Shown: in pieces, positions 28,164 to 36,715 of the stretch
Layout of the letters: each line of letters begins with the position of its first letter
How positions within the stretch are numbered: the stretch's first letter is position 1
Assembly: GCF_004349265.1 (NCBI RefSeq)
Contig: NZ_SMFL01000022.1
Span: forward strand, 19,221-83,220
DNA length: 64,000 bases
Reading direction: 5' to 3'
Origin: Dyadobacter psychrotolerans
GTDB lineage: Bacteria > Bacteroidota > Bacteroidia > Cytophagales > Spirosomataceae
Program-made: the position numbers and the translations under genes
The notes under the pieces: generated by a model
Told to the model about the DNA's origin: nothing
The model's input: the letters and a program-made list of their open reading frames with translations, nothing else
Databases searched by the model: none

Positions 28164-29321
28164 ATGAATCTTAAATATGACCTGGTGGTAATTGGCGCAG
28201 GCGCAATTGGCACATTCCATGCATACCATGCAGCTCTTTTAGGTAAAAAAGTACTTGTACTTGAAAAAGACCAACGGCCTGTTAATGCCACAGTCCGCAA
28301 TTTCGGACAGGTAATCGCCTCGGGAATGTCCAGCAAATGGTTTGACTATGGCGTCTACGGCACCAATCTTTACAAATCCATTCAGGAGCGTTATGACGTT
28401 TCTGTTCGTAATAATGGCTCGGTTTACATTGCTTCCGACGACGATGAACAGCAATTGATCCATGAACTGAAAGCAATTTACGATACAAAAGGATACGGTT
28501 GTGAGCTGCTCTCGCAAAAGCAGTTGATTGACAAATATCCAACCATGAAGGCATCATATTGCCGGGAAGCGCTTTATTTTCCGCAGGAAGTTAGCGTTGA
28601 GCCTAATTTGTTCATCCACAGGGTTCATCAATACATGGAGCAAAGTTTTGAAAACCTTACGATTCAGCGCTGCTCACCGGTTATTGGCTGTGAAGTGTCA
28701 TCTAACCAGGCTGTAATCACAACTTCTGGTGGAGAGAAATTCCTTGCTGAAAACGTGGTTGTTGCGTCCGGCCATGAATTCAAAATGCTATTTCCAACCC
28801 TGTTCAAAGCACAGGATTTGTCTGTGAGCAAACTGCAAATGATGCGGACCAAACCGTTGCCATCACTGTCGCTGCCCGGTAATATCGCTACCGGATTGAC
28901 CATTCGTCGCTACGAGGCTTTTGAGGAATGCCCCGGATTTGCAGCCATAAAGACGCCCGAGCACTTACAAGAGCTTGAAAGTTACGGCATTCATATTTTG
29001 TTTAAACAGGCCATTGACGGCACTGTTATCGTGGGGGATTCTCACCAATACGCAAAAATTGGAGAAGAAGAAAATTTAGGTTATCAGCACAATCAGTATG
29101 TCAATGATCTGATGGTGAAGGAGGCCAGCCGCATTGTTGGTTTTGATCTGAGTGATATGACCGAAACCTGGGCTGGTTATTATGGCTTGCATGAAAATGG
29201 AGAAATCTTCGAACATACCATAGAGGACCGCATTCACATCGCCGTCGGCATTGGCGGAAAGGGGATGACCTGCTCATCGGGTTATGCAAATAACAATACG
29301 AACAGGATTTTTCGAAATTAA
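28164..29321 (+). CDS. Phosphonate-associated FAD-dependent oxidoreductase (TIGR03364/PbfD-like)
   Basis: A 385-residue DAO-fold flavoenzyme. The dinucleotide-binding motif GAGAIG is at residues 11-16, followed by VLEKDQRPVNATVRNFGQV; the ASVRNFGQ-type segment marks the TIGR03364 group. The C-terminal FAD-contacting segment (GIGGKGMTCSSGYA) is present. Members occur beside phosphonatase-like hydrolases and are thought to deaminate 2-aminoethylphosphonate or its N-methyl or hydroxy relatives oxidatively, giving a phosphonoaldehyde. No PhnW transaminase exists in this window, so this is the likely amine-removing step. It is cytoplasmic, with no signal peptide. Confidence 0.85.
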   Translation: MNLKYDLVVIGAGAIGTFHAYHAALLGKKVLVLEKDQRPVNATVRNFGQVIASGMSSKWFDYGVYGTNLYKSIQERYDVSVRNNGSVYIASDDDEQQLIHELKAIYDTKGYGCELLSQKQLIDKYPTMKASYCREALYFPQEVSVEPNLFIHRVHQYMEQSFENLTIQRCSPVIGCEVSSNQAVITTSGGEKFLAENVVVASGHEFKMLFPTLFKAQDLSVSKLQMMRTKPLPSLSLPGNIATGLTIRRYEAFEECPGFAAIKTPEHLQELESYGIHILFKQAIDGTVIVGDSHQYAKIGEEENLGYQHNQYVNDLMVKEASRIVGFDLSDMTETWAGYYGLHENGEIFEHTIEDRIHIAVGIGGKGMTCSSGYANNNTNRIFRN

Positions 29322-29332
29322 AGCCCAGCAGC

Positions 29333-30295
29333 ATGCCCAATAGAAGAAGTTTTCTCAAAGACATTGGAATTGCGGCTGGCGCTACGCTGCTGACCAGCTC
29401 TTGTTTTGCCATCCCGGCGAGTCAAACGGCAAGCCACAAAAAACTGCGCTTTGGCTTTATCACCGATCTGCACCATTTGCAGTTCGGCAAAAACGAACAG
29501 GCAAGAATCAAGAGTTTTATCAGCTCGGTGCTGAAAGAAAATCCGGACTTCATTGTGCAATGCGGTGATTTTTGCCGGCATACCAACTCAGATGAGATTA
29601 TGGCTGAATGGAACCGCTTCAAAGGTCCCAAGTACCACGTTCTGGGAAATCATGACATGGATTTTTGTGACAAGGCGACGATCATGAAGTTCTGGAATAT
29701 GCCTAAGCGATACTACTCTTTCGATAAAGACGGATTTCATTTTGTGGTAATGGATCGTAACTTTTTGAAAAAGCAAGATGGTTCCCTGGTGGATTACGAT
29801 ACATCAAACTGGGGGCCGTTTGCTTGGCCACAACGCAGTTTTACGGATCAGGCCCAGCTCGACTGGCTGCGGGACGATCTGGCAGCTGCGCAGTTTGCTG
29901 TCATTGTATTCATGCATCAACCGGTATTTCTCAGTGATTTTTATCAAGAAACTGGCAATGCGGACGACATTCTGAAAATATTCGATCAGGCAAATCTGAA
30001 TGCGACCAGAAAAAAAACCGGCAACAAGATCGCTGCTGTTTTCATGGGTCACGACCACGATGACCGGCATGGGCAGCGCAATGGTGTGCATTATTTTATT
30101 ATGAACAGTGCATCTTATGTGTATACCAACAGCGGGGCGCATTATTACAAGGATCCGTTGTACGCATTCATTACCCTTGATCCCGCCGGAATTTTGACGA
30201 TTGAAGGACGCAGTTCTACCTACCGCGATCAGACGCCTGATGTAGTACGTGCCAGATTCCCAACCAGAATCAGTAATCACAAAGTCGGTTTCTAA
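29333..30295 (+). CDS. Tat-exported calcineurin-like metallophosphoesterase
   Basis: A 320-residue protein. RRSFLKD at residues 4-10 followed by a hydrophobic stretch and TSSC is a Tat-type signal, possibly lipidated. The dimetal core is complete: TDLHH (Asp45, His47), GDF (78-80), GNHD (105-108), MHQPV and GHDHDDRHG. Substrates of this family include phosphodiesters, monoesters and phosphonate esters. It resembles the two metallophosphoesterases at 44766 and 45672 in size, signal and motif spacing. It starts 11 nt after the FAD oxidoreductase. Confidence 0.85.
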   Translation: MPNRRSFLKDIGIAAGATLLTSSCFAIPASQTASHKKLRFGFITDLHHLQFGKNEQARIKSFISSVLKENPDFIVQCGDFCRHTNSDEIMAEWNRFKGPKYHVLGNHDMDFCDKATIMKFWNMPKRYYSFDKDGFHFVVMDRNFLKKQDGSLVDYDTSNWGPFAWPQRSFTDQAQLDWLRDDLAAAQFAVIVFMHQPVFLSDFYQETGNADDILKIFDQANLNATRKKTGNKIAAVFMGHDHDDRHGQRNGVHYFIMNSASYVYTNSGAHYYKDPLYAFITLDPAGILTIEGRSSTYRDQTPDVVRARFPTRISNHKVGF

Positions 30296-30310
30296 CTACT
30301 AAAAAATATT

Positions 30311-31621
30311 ATGAACATAAAGCTCCGGAGCTGGCTGTCCAGCTCTCCAGTATTCTTTGTTGCCTGGTGTATCGTGGCCGCCTTCGGTGCTTACTTCTGC
30401 ATGTATGCGTTCAGGAAGCCTTTTGCCGCAGGAACTTATGCCGATTACAGCCTCTGGGAGCTACATTATAAAACGGTACTGATCGTTGCGCAGGTGGTAG
30501 GTTATATGTGTTCTAAATGGATGGGTATCAAAATCATTTCGGAGTTAAAAGCTGCATCAAGGCAAAAACTGATCATCGGGTTGATCGTTTTTGCAGAAGT
30601 CGCCCTGGTATTATTCGGAATGGTTCCTGCGCCGTATAATTTCATTCTGCTTTTTTTTAACGGACTTCCCCTGGGTATGGTCTGGGGGGTGATTTTTAGT
30701 TATCTTGAAGGACGAAGATTCACTGAGGCATTGGCTATGGGTTTGAGCATCAGCCTGATTGTCTCTTCCGGATTTTTGAAAACGATCTATTTTCAGATCA
30801 ATGATTTCATGCCTGATTTAAGCGAGTTTTGGCTGCCTGCCATTGTGGGTCTGCTGTTTCTTCCCGCTTTTCTGCTGTTCTCCTGGATGTTGCATGCTAT
30901 TCCTGCGCCGGACGCTGCTGATAAAAAACTTCGGTCTGAGCGCTTGCCGATGAGCTCAGCGGACAAAAGGCTTGTTGTGAAAAATTACGGATGGGGCATA
31001 GCCGCTTTTGTTTTTATTTATATGCTGCTGTCAACCATGCGCGATTTTCGTGACAACTTTTCGGTTGAGATCTGGAATGAAATACAACCAGGATGGAATG
31101 CCAATATTTTTTCAACAACTGAAACGATCATTGGATTAGTTGTGCTCATTAGTGTAGCCTGTCTGTCTTTTTTTCAGAGCAATTTCAAAGGGTTTGTCGC
31201 AGTTCAGGTACTCATAGCCATCGGTTTGACTACTTGTGGCGCAAGTACCTATGCTTTCAACAACGGACTTATTGGCCCTTTCAGCTGGATGCTGACGTTG
31301 GGAGCTGGTATGTTTATGGCCTACACGCCAATCCAGGTCGCTTTATACGAACGCATGATCGCACTGTTCAGAATTAAAGCCAACGCGGGATTCTTTGTTT
31401 ACATCTCCGACGCCTTCGGGTATTTAGGCAGTGTTTTCCTTTTGTTATACAAGGAATTTTTCATGAAAAGCCTGCAATGGTCTCAGGTGTTAATACAGTT
31501 TTCCTACCTGCTTGCGGTGCTAGGAACATGTGCCCTGTTATTTTCCTGGATATACTTTGTGAAAAAGTCCCGGGCTGCGCCACAAGCACCACTATTGCCA
31601 AAGCGTAGCGCGCTTTGCTAG
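30311..31621 (+). CDS. DUF5690 family membrane transporter (MFS-like)
   Basis: A 436-residue polytopic membrane protein with about 12 helices. The start (SSPVFFVAWCIVAAFGAYFC, then MYAFRKPFAAGTY) is typical of DUF5690, a distant MFS group common in Bacteroidota. The substrate is not established. Sitting between a phosphoesterase and a phosphonatase-like hydrolase, it is a candidate inner-membrane importer for the released phosphonate. It starts 15 nt after the metallophosphoesterase. Confidence 0.82.
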   Translation: MNIKLRSWLSSSPVFFVAWCIVAAFGAYFCMYAFRKPFAAGTYADYSLWELHYKTVLIVAQVVGYMCSKWMGIKIISELKAASRQKLIIGLIVFAEVALVLFGMVPAPYNFILLFFNGLPLGMVWGVIFSYLEGRRFTEALAMGLSISLIVSSGFLKTIYFQINDFMPDLSEFWLPAIVGLLFLPAFLLFSWMLHAIPAPDAADKKLRSERLPMSSADKRLVVKNYGWGIAAFVFIYMLLSTMRDFRDNFSVEIWNEIQPGWNANIFSTTETIIGLVVLISVACLSFFQSNFKGFVAVQVLIAIGLTTCGASTYAFNNGLIGPFSWMLTLGAGMFMAYTPIQVALYERMIALFRIKANAGFFVYISDAFGYLGSVFLLLYKEFFMKSLQWSQVLIQFSYLLAVLGTCALLFSWIYFVKKSRAAPQAPLLPKRSALC

Positions 31622-31682
31622 TTCTTCAAGGGCTGGCTGCATAATTTGATTAATACATTCTTTAAACTAAAATTATTTTACA

Positions 31683-32363
31683 ATGATCAGAATGGTAATT
31701 TTCGATATGGCTGGAACAACAGTCAATGAAAACAATGTGGTATATAAGACGCTCATGCGTGCTATTAATGAACGGCAGTTTGACTTTACCTTAGAAGAGG
31801 TGCTCTCGGAAGGGGCAGGCATGGAAAAACTACAAGCCATACGCAGCATACTGGCATCCAAGCAGATCGCAGACGAAGTTTTGGCAAATGATATTTTCAA
31901 AACATTTAAGAAACTGCTTAAAACAGCTTATGAAGATCTGGATGTTACCGAGCAAAACAATGCAACTCCGCTTTTTGCTGAATTGAAGAAAAAAGGAATA
32001 TCCGTTGCTCTCAACACAGGTTATGACCGGCAGACAGCCGAAGGTTTGATAGGAAAAATTGGTTGGCAGAAAGCCACGCATTACGACGAACTGATCACAG
32101 CTTCAGATGTGGAAAAAAATCGACCGAATCCGGATATGATCCTGCTGGCTATGAAAAATCGGGCAATAGAGCATCCAGATCAGGTGGTCAAGGTGGGAGA
32201 TTCGGCAATTGATATAGAAGAAGGACAGAATGCGGGTTGTCTTTTTAGTATCGGTATCACAACAGGCGCGCAAACCAGGGAGCAATTGCTGAGCGCTGCG
32301 CCTGACTTTGTTATTGACAATTTAATGCAGCTGCTGGCGATCATAAATGGTTTTGAAAACTAG
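31683..32363 (+). CDS. Phosphonatase-like HAD hydrolase (TIGR03351-like), copy 1
   Basis: A 226-residue cytoplasmic HAD enzyme expected to split the C-P bond of a phosphonoaldehyde. Motif I is FDMAGTTVNE with nucleophile Asp8; motif III is the Lys of SDVEKNRPNPDM; motif IV is GDSAIDIEEGQNAG. Lys49 (GAGMEKLQAIR) lies 41 residues after the nucleophile, the same spacing as Asp12 and the Schiff-base Lys53 of Bacillus cereus PhnX, so the phosphonatase mechanism may be kept. It is closely related to the copy at 34380. It ends the first operon, with a hairpin terminator 28 nt downstream. Confidence 0.88.
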   Translation: MIRMVIFDMAGTTVNENNVVYKTLMRAINERQFDFTLEEVLSEGAGMEKLQAIRSILASKQIADEVLANDIFKTFKKLLKTAYEDLDVTEQNNATPLFAELKKKGISVALNTGYDRQTAEGLIGKIGWQKATHYDELITASDVEKNRPNPDMILLAMKNRAIEHPDQVVKVGDSAIDIEEGQNAGCLFSIGITTGAQTREQLLSAAPDFVIDNLMQLLAIINGFEN

Positions 32364-32391
32364 TGTCAATGTTGTCATCTTGTCATTGATA

Positions 32392-32424
32392 AAAACATAC
32401 CTGATTGATAATTGGGTATGTTTT
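32392..32424 (+). terminator. Hairpin terminator after the first operon
   Basis: A perfect 10-bp inverted repeat (AAAACATACC at 32392-32401 and GGTATGTTTT at 32415-32424) with a 13-nt loop, flanked by A- and T-runs, so it could work in both directions. The remaining sequence to 32742 has no gene and separates this operon from the convergent sulfatase. Confidence 0.7.
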
Positions 32425-32742
32425 AACAGTCGTATGCTTGTTTTTAGGTGGGCAACCCTGAGTAGTTTTTCTGCGAATAATCCGTTTAGGTTGTTTTTGC
32501 TATAAGAGGGCCATATGTGAAACGATCATTATTTGCTTAACGGCATCAGCTCAGAGCTATACCTTCTTCGACTGGATTCTTTTAATTATTACATGAAATT
32601 TCTCTGGATCTGAATTAACTTCTTAATTTACAGGGGCTGTGAGCTGGTGTCTTGAAATTTCGCTCTGCTGAAAAGCTGCTGTGAATACTCACTTGTAGCC
32701 AAACCGGTTTATTAAAAAAACAGTCCTTGTACCAAAACAGCC

Positions 32743-34251
32743 CTATTTAGTAGTGTTCAGCACGGTATTATCAATAAAGTCCCAGTCTGCAATGCCGCAA
32801 TCGGTGTGTTCACGTTTAAGAACTGCATCTAGTTTCTTTATCAATTCCGGATGCCGGCCGGCCAGATTGTTTGTCTCCTTGGGGTCAGCTTTCAAGTTGA
32901 ATATCTGCCAGGGACTTGCGGGATTTTTTCTTAATTCTGTTTTGACACCCTTCCAGTTTCCGATACGAATGGCCAATTGACCGCCCTTTTCAGGATATTC
33001 CCAATAGAGAAAGTCATGTTTTTGTTGTTTTCTTTTCTGTCCCAGCAACTCTGGAAGAAAAGAAATGCCGTCAGTTTCTTTGAGCTTTTGGCCTGTCAGC
33101 TCAGCGAGTGTAGCCATCAGGTCGTACTGGGCCGAAACATGATCGCTTACGCTGCCTGCTGTGATTTTCCCCGGCCAGCGCACGATAAACGGCTCTCGAA
33201 TTCCGCCTTCGTATACATCCATTTTCAGTCCGCGAAGGCCTGCTACGCTATCAAAGAAAGCAGCGTTCACACCACCATTAAAAGTTGTACCATTGTCGCT
33301 GCTGAACATGATGATGGTATTTTCGTCAAGTCCGAGCTGTTTGATTTTTTGTAGGATAATACCAACCTGATCATCCAGATAAGTGATCATTGCAGCATAG
33401 GTAGCAAGTGGATATTTTGTGGATGCATATCCGTTGTTTCCGTAATAGGGCCTTTCGTTAAAAACCGGTAAGTATTCGTTTATATACTCATCCGGAGCCT
33501 GCAACGAAACGTGTGGGATAGCGTATGGCAAATAAAGAAAAAAAGGTGCCCGTTTGTTTTGCTCGATAAAGCGCAGCGCTTTTTCGGTCATTTTTTCAGA
33601 AGCATAAGATTTGCCTTTAAAGTAGTTAAAATCATTTTCAGTTGCTGTGGCCGCCTTAAGCTTCTTGTGTACATCAATCCAGGGCTGTGGGAGTGTATCC
33701 CATTTGTCGTTTTCCCATAAATGAGATGGGTAATGGTTATGCGCCTGCTTCTGATCCAAGTAGCCATAAAAATAATCAAATCCCTGTTTGAGCGGCGCAC
33801 CCTCTGTATTGAACATTCCCAAACCCCATTTGCCAATTAGGGCCGTGGCATATCCTTTCTGTTTTAATAGTTCACCTATTGTAAATTCTTTGTCCGGCAA
33901 AGGCATTTGTCCTCGTTCTTGGTCATCTTTGAAGCCACCCATTTCAAGATTCCCCCTAATTGCGGCATGGCCACCGTGCTTACCAGTCATTAGCATTGCC
34001 CGCGCGGGTGCACAGACTGGCATGCTGGTATAATGCTGTGTGAAGCGAATACCCTGTCGGGCGAGTCTATCCAAATTTGGTGTTTTAATCTTTTTCTGGC
34101 CGTAACAACCCAGCTCTGCATACCCCAAATCATCAGCATAGATGAAGATAATATTGGGAAGTCGGGTTTTTATTTTCTGCGCATTCGTATATGGAGATAC
34201 AATGAAAAGAAAACTTAAAAGTGCCAACCATCGGTCTTGGTAAAGGGACAT
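32743..34251 (-). CDS. Exported Cys-type arylsulfatase-family hydrolase
   Basis: A 502-residue exported enzyme with a signal peptide ending near TNAQ (residue 25). The sulfatase signature CAPAR (Cys80, to be converted to formylglycine) is followed by AMLMTGK. Metal ligands are in IYADDLGY and MFSSDNGT. The family includes sulfatases and phosphonate monoester hydrolases, which share formylglycine chemistry, so either activity is possible. It is divergent from the second HAD gene, with the operator-like palindrome at 34301 between them. No anaerobic maturase or FGE gene is in the window. Confidence 0.88.
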   Translation of the reverse strand: MSLYQDRWLALLSFLFIVSPYTNAQKIKTRLPNIIFIYADDLGYAELGCYGQKKIKTPNLDRLARQGIRFTQHYTSMPVCAPARAMLMTGKHGGHAAIRGNLEMGGFKDDQERGQMPLPDKEFTIGELLKQKGYATALIGKWGLGMFNTEGAPLKQGFDYFYGYLDQKQAHNHYPSHLWENDKWDTLPQPWIDVHKKLKAATATENDFNYFKGKSYASEKMTEKALRFIEQNKRAPFFLYLPYAIPHVSLQAPDEYINEYLPVFNERPYYGNNGYASTKYPLATYAAMITYLDDQVGIILQKIKQLGLDENTIIMFSSDNGTTFNGGVNAAFFDSVAGLRGLKMDVYEGGIREPFIVRWPGKITAGSVSDHVSAQYDLMATLAELTGQKLKETDGISFLPELLGQKRKQQKHDFLYWEYPEKGGQLAIRIGNWKGVKTELRKNPASPWQIFNLKADPKETNNLAGRHPELIKKLDAVLKREHTDCGIADWDFIDNTVLNTTK

Positions 34252-34300
34252 CGAAGTGTGTTGTTAGTTTAGACAAAAATATCAAATTTAATTTAACATT

Positions 34301-34319
34301 TGTTTAATATTTGTAAACA
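34301..34319. promoter_or_regulatory. Candidate operator, perfect palindrome TGTTTA-N7-TAAACA
   Basis: A perfect 6+7+6 inverted repeat between divergent genes, 49 nt from the sulfatase start and 60 nt from the HAD start. It is the best of four similar sites in the locus (others at 36653, 39666 and 39740), and the XRE-cupin protein at 39037 is the obvious candidate to bind it. Confidence 0.65.
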
Positions 34320-34379
34320 ATATTTATTTACATTTGTCAGCTTTATTATCCCAATTCAAAAATCAGAGACCAAATACTT

Positions 34380-35075
34380 ATGATTAAAATGATTGTTTTT
34401 GACATGGCAGGCACGACGGTCAATGAAAATAATGTGGTTTATAAAACCCTTTGTAGTGCTATCAATCAAGCCGGTTTTAACTTTTCATTAGAGCAAGTAC
34501 TCCAAGTCGGAGCGGGCAAGGAAAAACTCGAAGCTATTCGCAGTGTACTTCGCATCAGCGAAATTGACGATGAAGCGCTTGCTGGACGTATTTTTTCAAA
34601 GTTTCTTGTACTTCTTTCTGACGCCTACGAAAACCTGGATGTTGCCCAACAAGACAACGCCACCCTGTTATTCCGTGTCTTGAAAGAAAATGGCATGCTC
34701 ATCGTTCTCAACACAGGCTATAACAGGATCACAGCCGAAAGTCTTGTACAAAAAGTCGGCTGGAAGCTTGGGGTTGATTATGATCTTTTGGTTACCGCTT
34801 CGGATGTTTCAAAAAACCGTCCGCAGCCGGATATGATCCTGCTGGCTATGCAACATTTTGGGATTGAAGATCCTTTGGAGGTAATCAAAGTAGGAGACTC
34901 GACGGTCGATATCATGGAGGGCCAAAATGCTGGTTGTAAAATTAATATTGGTATTACGACCGGCGCTCACACAAGAGAACAATTAACGAGCGCGAATCCT
35001 GAATTTATTGTGGATGATTTATTGGACTTGTTACCAATCGTTGAAATGCAAAATCAACAACCGGAAACCGTCTAA
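34380..35075 (+). CDS. Phosphonatase-like HAD hydrolase (TIGR03351-like), copy 2
   Basis: A 231-residue paralogue of the enzyme at 31683, with the same motif I (FDMAGTTVNENNVVYKTL, Asp8), the same conserved Lys49 (GAGKEKLEAIR), SDVSKNRPQPDM and GDSTVDIMEGQNAG. The two are clearly similar along their whole length but differ in the cap domain, which could give different phosphonoaldehyde preferences. It is the first gene of a unit with the second sulfatase (10 nt gap) and lies downstream of the palindrome at 34301. Confidence 0.88.
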   Translation: MIKMIVFDMAGTTVNENNVVYKTLCSAINQAGFNFSLEQVLQVGAGKEKLEAIRSVLRISEIDDEALAGRIFSKFLVLLSDAYENLDVAQQDNATLLFRVLKENGMLIVLNTGYNRITAESLVQKVGWKLGVDYDLLVTASDVSKNRPQPDMILLAMQHFGIEDPLEVIKVGDSTVDIMEGQNAGCKINIGITTGAHTREQLTSANPEFIVDDLLDLLPIVEMQNQQPETV

Positions 35076-35085
35076 GATTAAACTT

Positions 35086-36636
35086 ATGCATCTAAGCATT
35101 AAACTGGTCTTTCTGATTTTGTTGTCTGTTGGGGCTTGCGGGCAAAAAGTAGCTAATGAACATTCTTCACATCCAAACATCATCTTTTTTCTTGTTGATG
35201 ACATGGGCTGGCAGGATACTTCTGTCGCTTTTTGGCAAACAGTAACTGCGCAAAACCGGCTCTACAGCACACCCAACATGGAAAGACTTGCTGGCGCAGG
35301 AATGAAATTTACCCAGGCCTACACCTCAGCGGTCTGCTCTCCGAGCAGGTGCAGTCTGATCAGCGGTATGAACGCAGCGCGCCACCGAGTTACCAACTGG
35401 ACCTTGGAGCGAAACACCAGCAAGGACGCTGTTGACGAGAAACTGACCTTTCCTCTCTGGAACGTAAATGGCATTCAACCGGTCGATAGTATTGAGCGCA
35501 GTACCTACATTACCCCCTTGCCGGAAATACTTCGAAAAAATGGCTATTTCACCATTCACGTTGGTAAGGCACATTTTGCAGCCCGCAATACACCCGGAGC
35601 TGATCCATTAAGTTTTGGTTTTGACATCAATGTCGCTGGTCATGCTTCCGGAGGGCCTGCTTCTTACCAGGCGATCGAAAATTATGGCAACGACCAAAAT
35701 GGCCATGCAAAGAGCGTATGGTCGGTGCCGGGTCTTGAGAAATATCATGCTACAGAGCTAAACCTGACCGAGGCTTTGACCCTGGAGGCCAAAGCAGCTA
35801 TGGATTCAGCCCAGGCATGTGGAAAACCTTTTTACTTGTACATGAGCCACTATGCTGTCCATGTTCCTTTGCAGCCACACGATCCCTACTATGCAAAATA
35901 CAGAACTCAGGGCCTTGACCAGCAGCAGGCTGTTTACGCCTCAATGATTGAAGGCATGGACAAAAGTCTGGGTGATCTGATGGATTACGTCCGCATTCGA
36001 GGAATTGAAAACAATACCGTAATCATTTTCCTTTCCGACAACGGGGGATACACTGCATCAGCAAAAGTGCGTGGTGGCCAACCTCACAGCCACAACCGTC
36101 CGTTAAACAGTGGAAAAGGGTCCGCCTACGAAGGTGGCATCAGAGTACCGATGATTGTAAAGTGGCCCGGTAAGACAAATCCAGCAACTGCATCAGCGCA
36201 ATATTTGATAGCTGAGGATTTTTTTCCTTCTATTCTTGAAATGGCAGGAATTCACAGATATAAAACGATTCAAAAAGTGGACGGCAAAAGTTTTGTGGCT
36301 CAGCTGAGCGGTAACAACACCGATAATATCAGCCGAGACCTGATATGGCATTTTCCAAATAAATGGGAGGAATCCGGTCCGGGGATTGGGCCTACAAGTA
36401 CGTTAAGGCAAGGAGATTGGAAGTTGATATTCTATTATCACGACAGCCACTTTGAGCTTTTTGATATTCGGTCCGACATTGGTGAACTTCAAAACCTTGC
36501 CGATCAACAACCAGACCGTGTTAAAAAGATGTCTGCTGATCTGGGCCGCAGACTTCGTAGTATGCACGCACAGCGACCAGCCCATAAAGCTACCGGGCAA
36601 CTCGTGGCCTGGCCAGATGAGATTGGCAAAAATTAA
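35086..36636 (+). CDS. Cys-type sulfatase-family lipoprotein
   Basis: A 516-residue exported hydrolase. The ATG at 35086 is chosen because it gives a lipoprotein signal (LLSVGAC, Cys18), whereas a longer frame would overlap the HAD gene. The formylglycine motif is CSPSR (Cys84), and the metal site includes LVDDMGWQD and FLSDNGGY. It is a different subgroup from the sulfatase at 32743: it has long insertions and a WHFPN block near the C-terminus. It could remove sulfate or hydrolyse a phosphonate monoester from a glycan. Confidence 0.87.
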   Translation: MHLSIKLVFLILLSVGACGQKVANEHSSHPNIIFFLVDDMGWQDTSVAFWQTVTAQNRLYSTPNMERLAGAGMKFTQAYTSAVCSPSRCSLISGMNAARHRVTNWTLERNTSKDAVDEKLTFPLWNVNGIQPVDSIERSTYITPLPEILRKNGYFTIHVGKAHFAARNTPGADPLSFGFDINVAGHASGGPASYQAIENYGNDQNGHAKSVWSVPGLEKYHATELNLTEALTLEAKAAMDSAQACGKPFYLYMSHYAVHVPLQPHDPYYAKYRTQGLDQQQAVYASMIEGMDKSLGDLMDYVRIRGIENNTVIIFLSDNGGYTASAKVRGGQPHSHNRPLNSGKGSAYEGGIRVPMIVKWPGKTNPATASAQYLIAEDFFPSILEMAGIHRYKTIQKVDGKSFVAQLSGNNTDNISRDLIWHFPNKWEESGPGIGPTSTLRQGDWKLIFYYHDSHFELFDIRSDIGELQNLADQQPDRVKKMSADLGRRLRSMHAQRPAHKATGQLVAWPDEIGKN

Positions 36637-36652
36637 CAATTTAATAAACTAT

Positions 36653-36671
36653 TGTTTAGTATATATAAACT
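36653..36671. promoter_or_regulatory. Candidate operator TGTTTA-N7-TAAACT
   Basis: The second half matches TAAACA at 5 of 6 positions and spacing equals the perfect site at 34301. It lies 44 nt before the dehydrogenase start, and suggests a separate promoter for the dehydrogenase-transporter pair. Confidence 0.55.
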
Positions 36672-36715
36672 TATGCGTCACTACATTTGTGAAGCTAACT
36701 GACACTTAAATTATT

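Noticed and set aside
35008..35085. Longer start for the second sulfatase
   Set aside because: It would overlap the HAD gene and hide the lipoprotein signal that begins at 35086.
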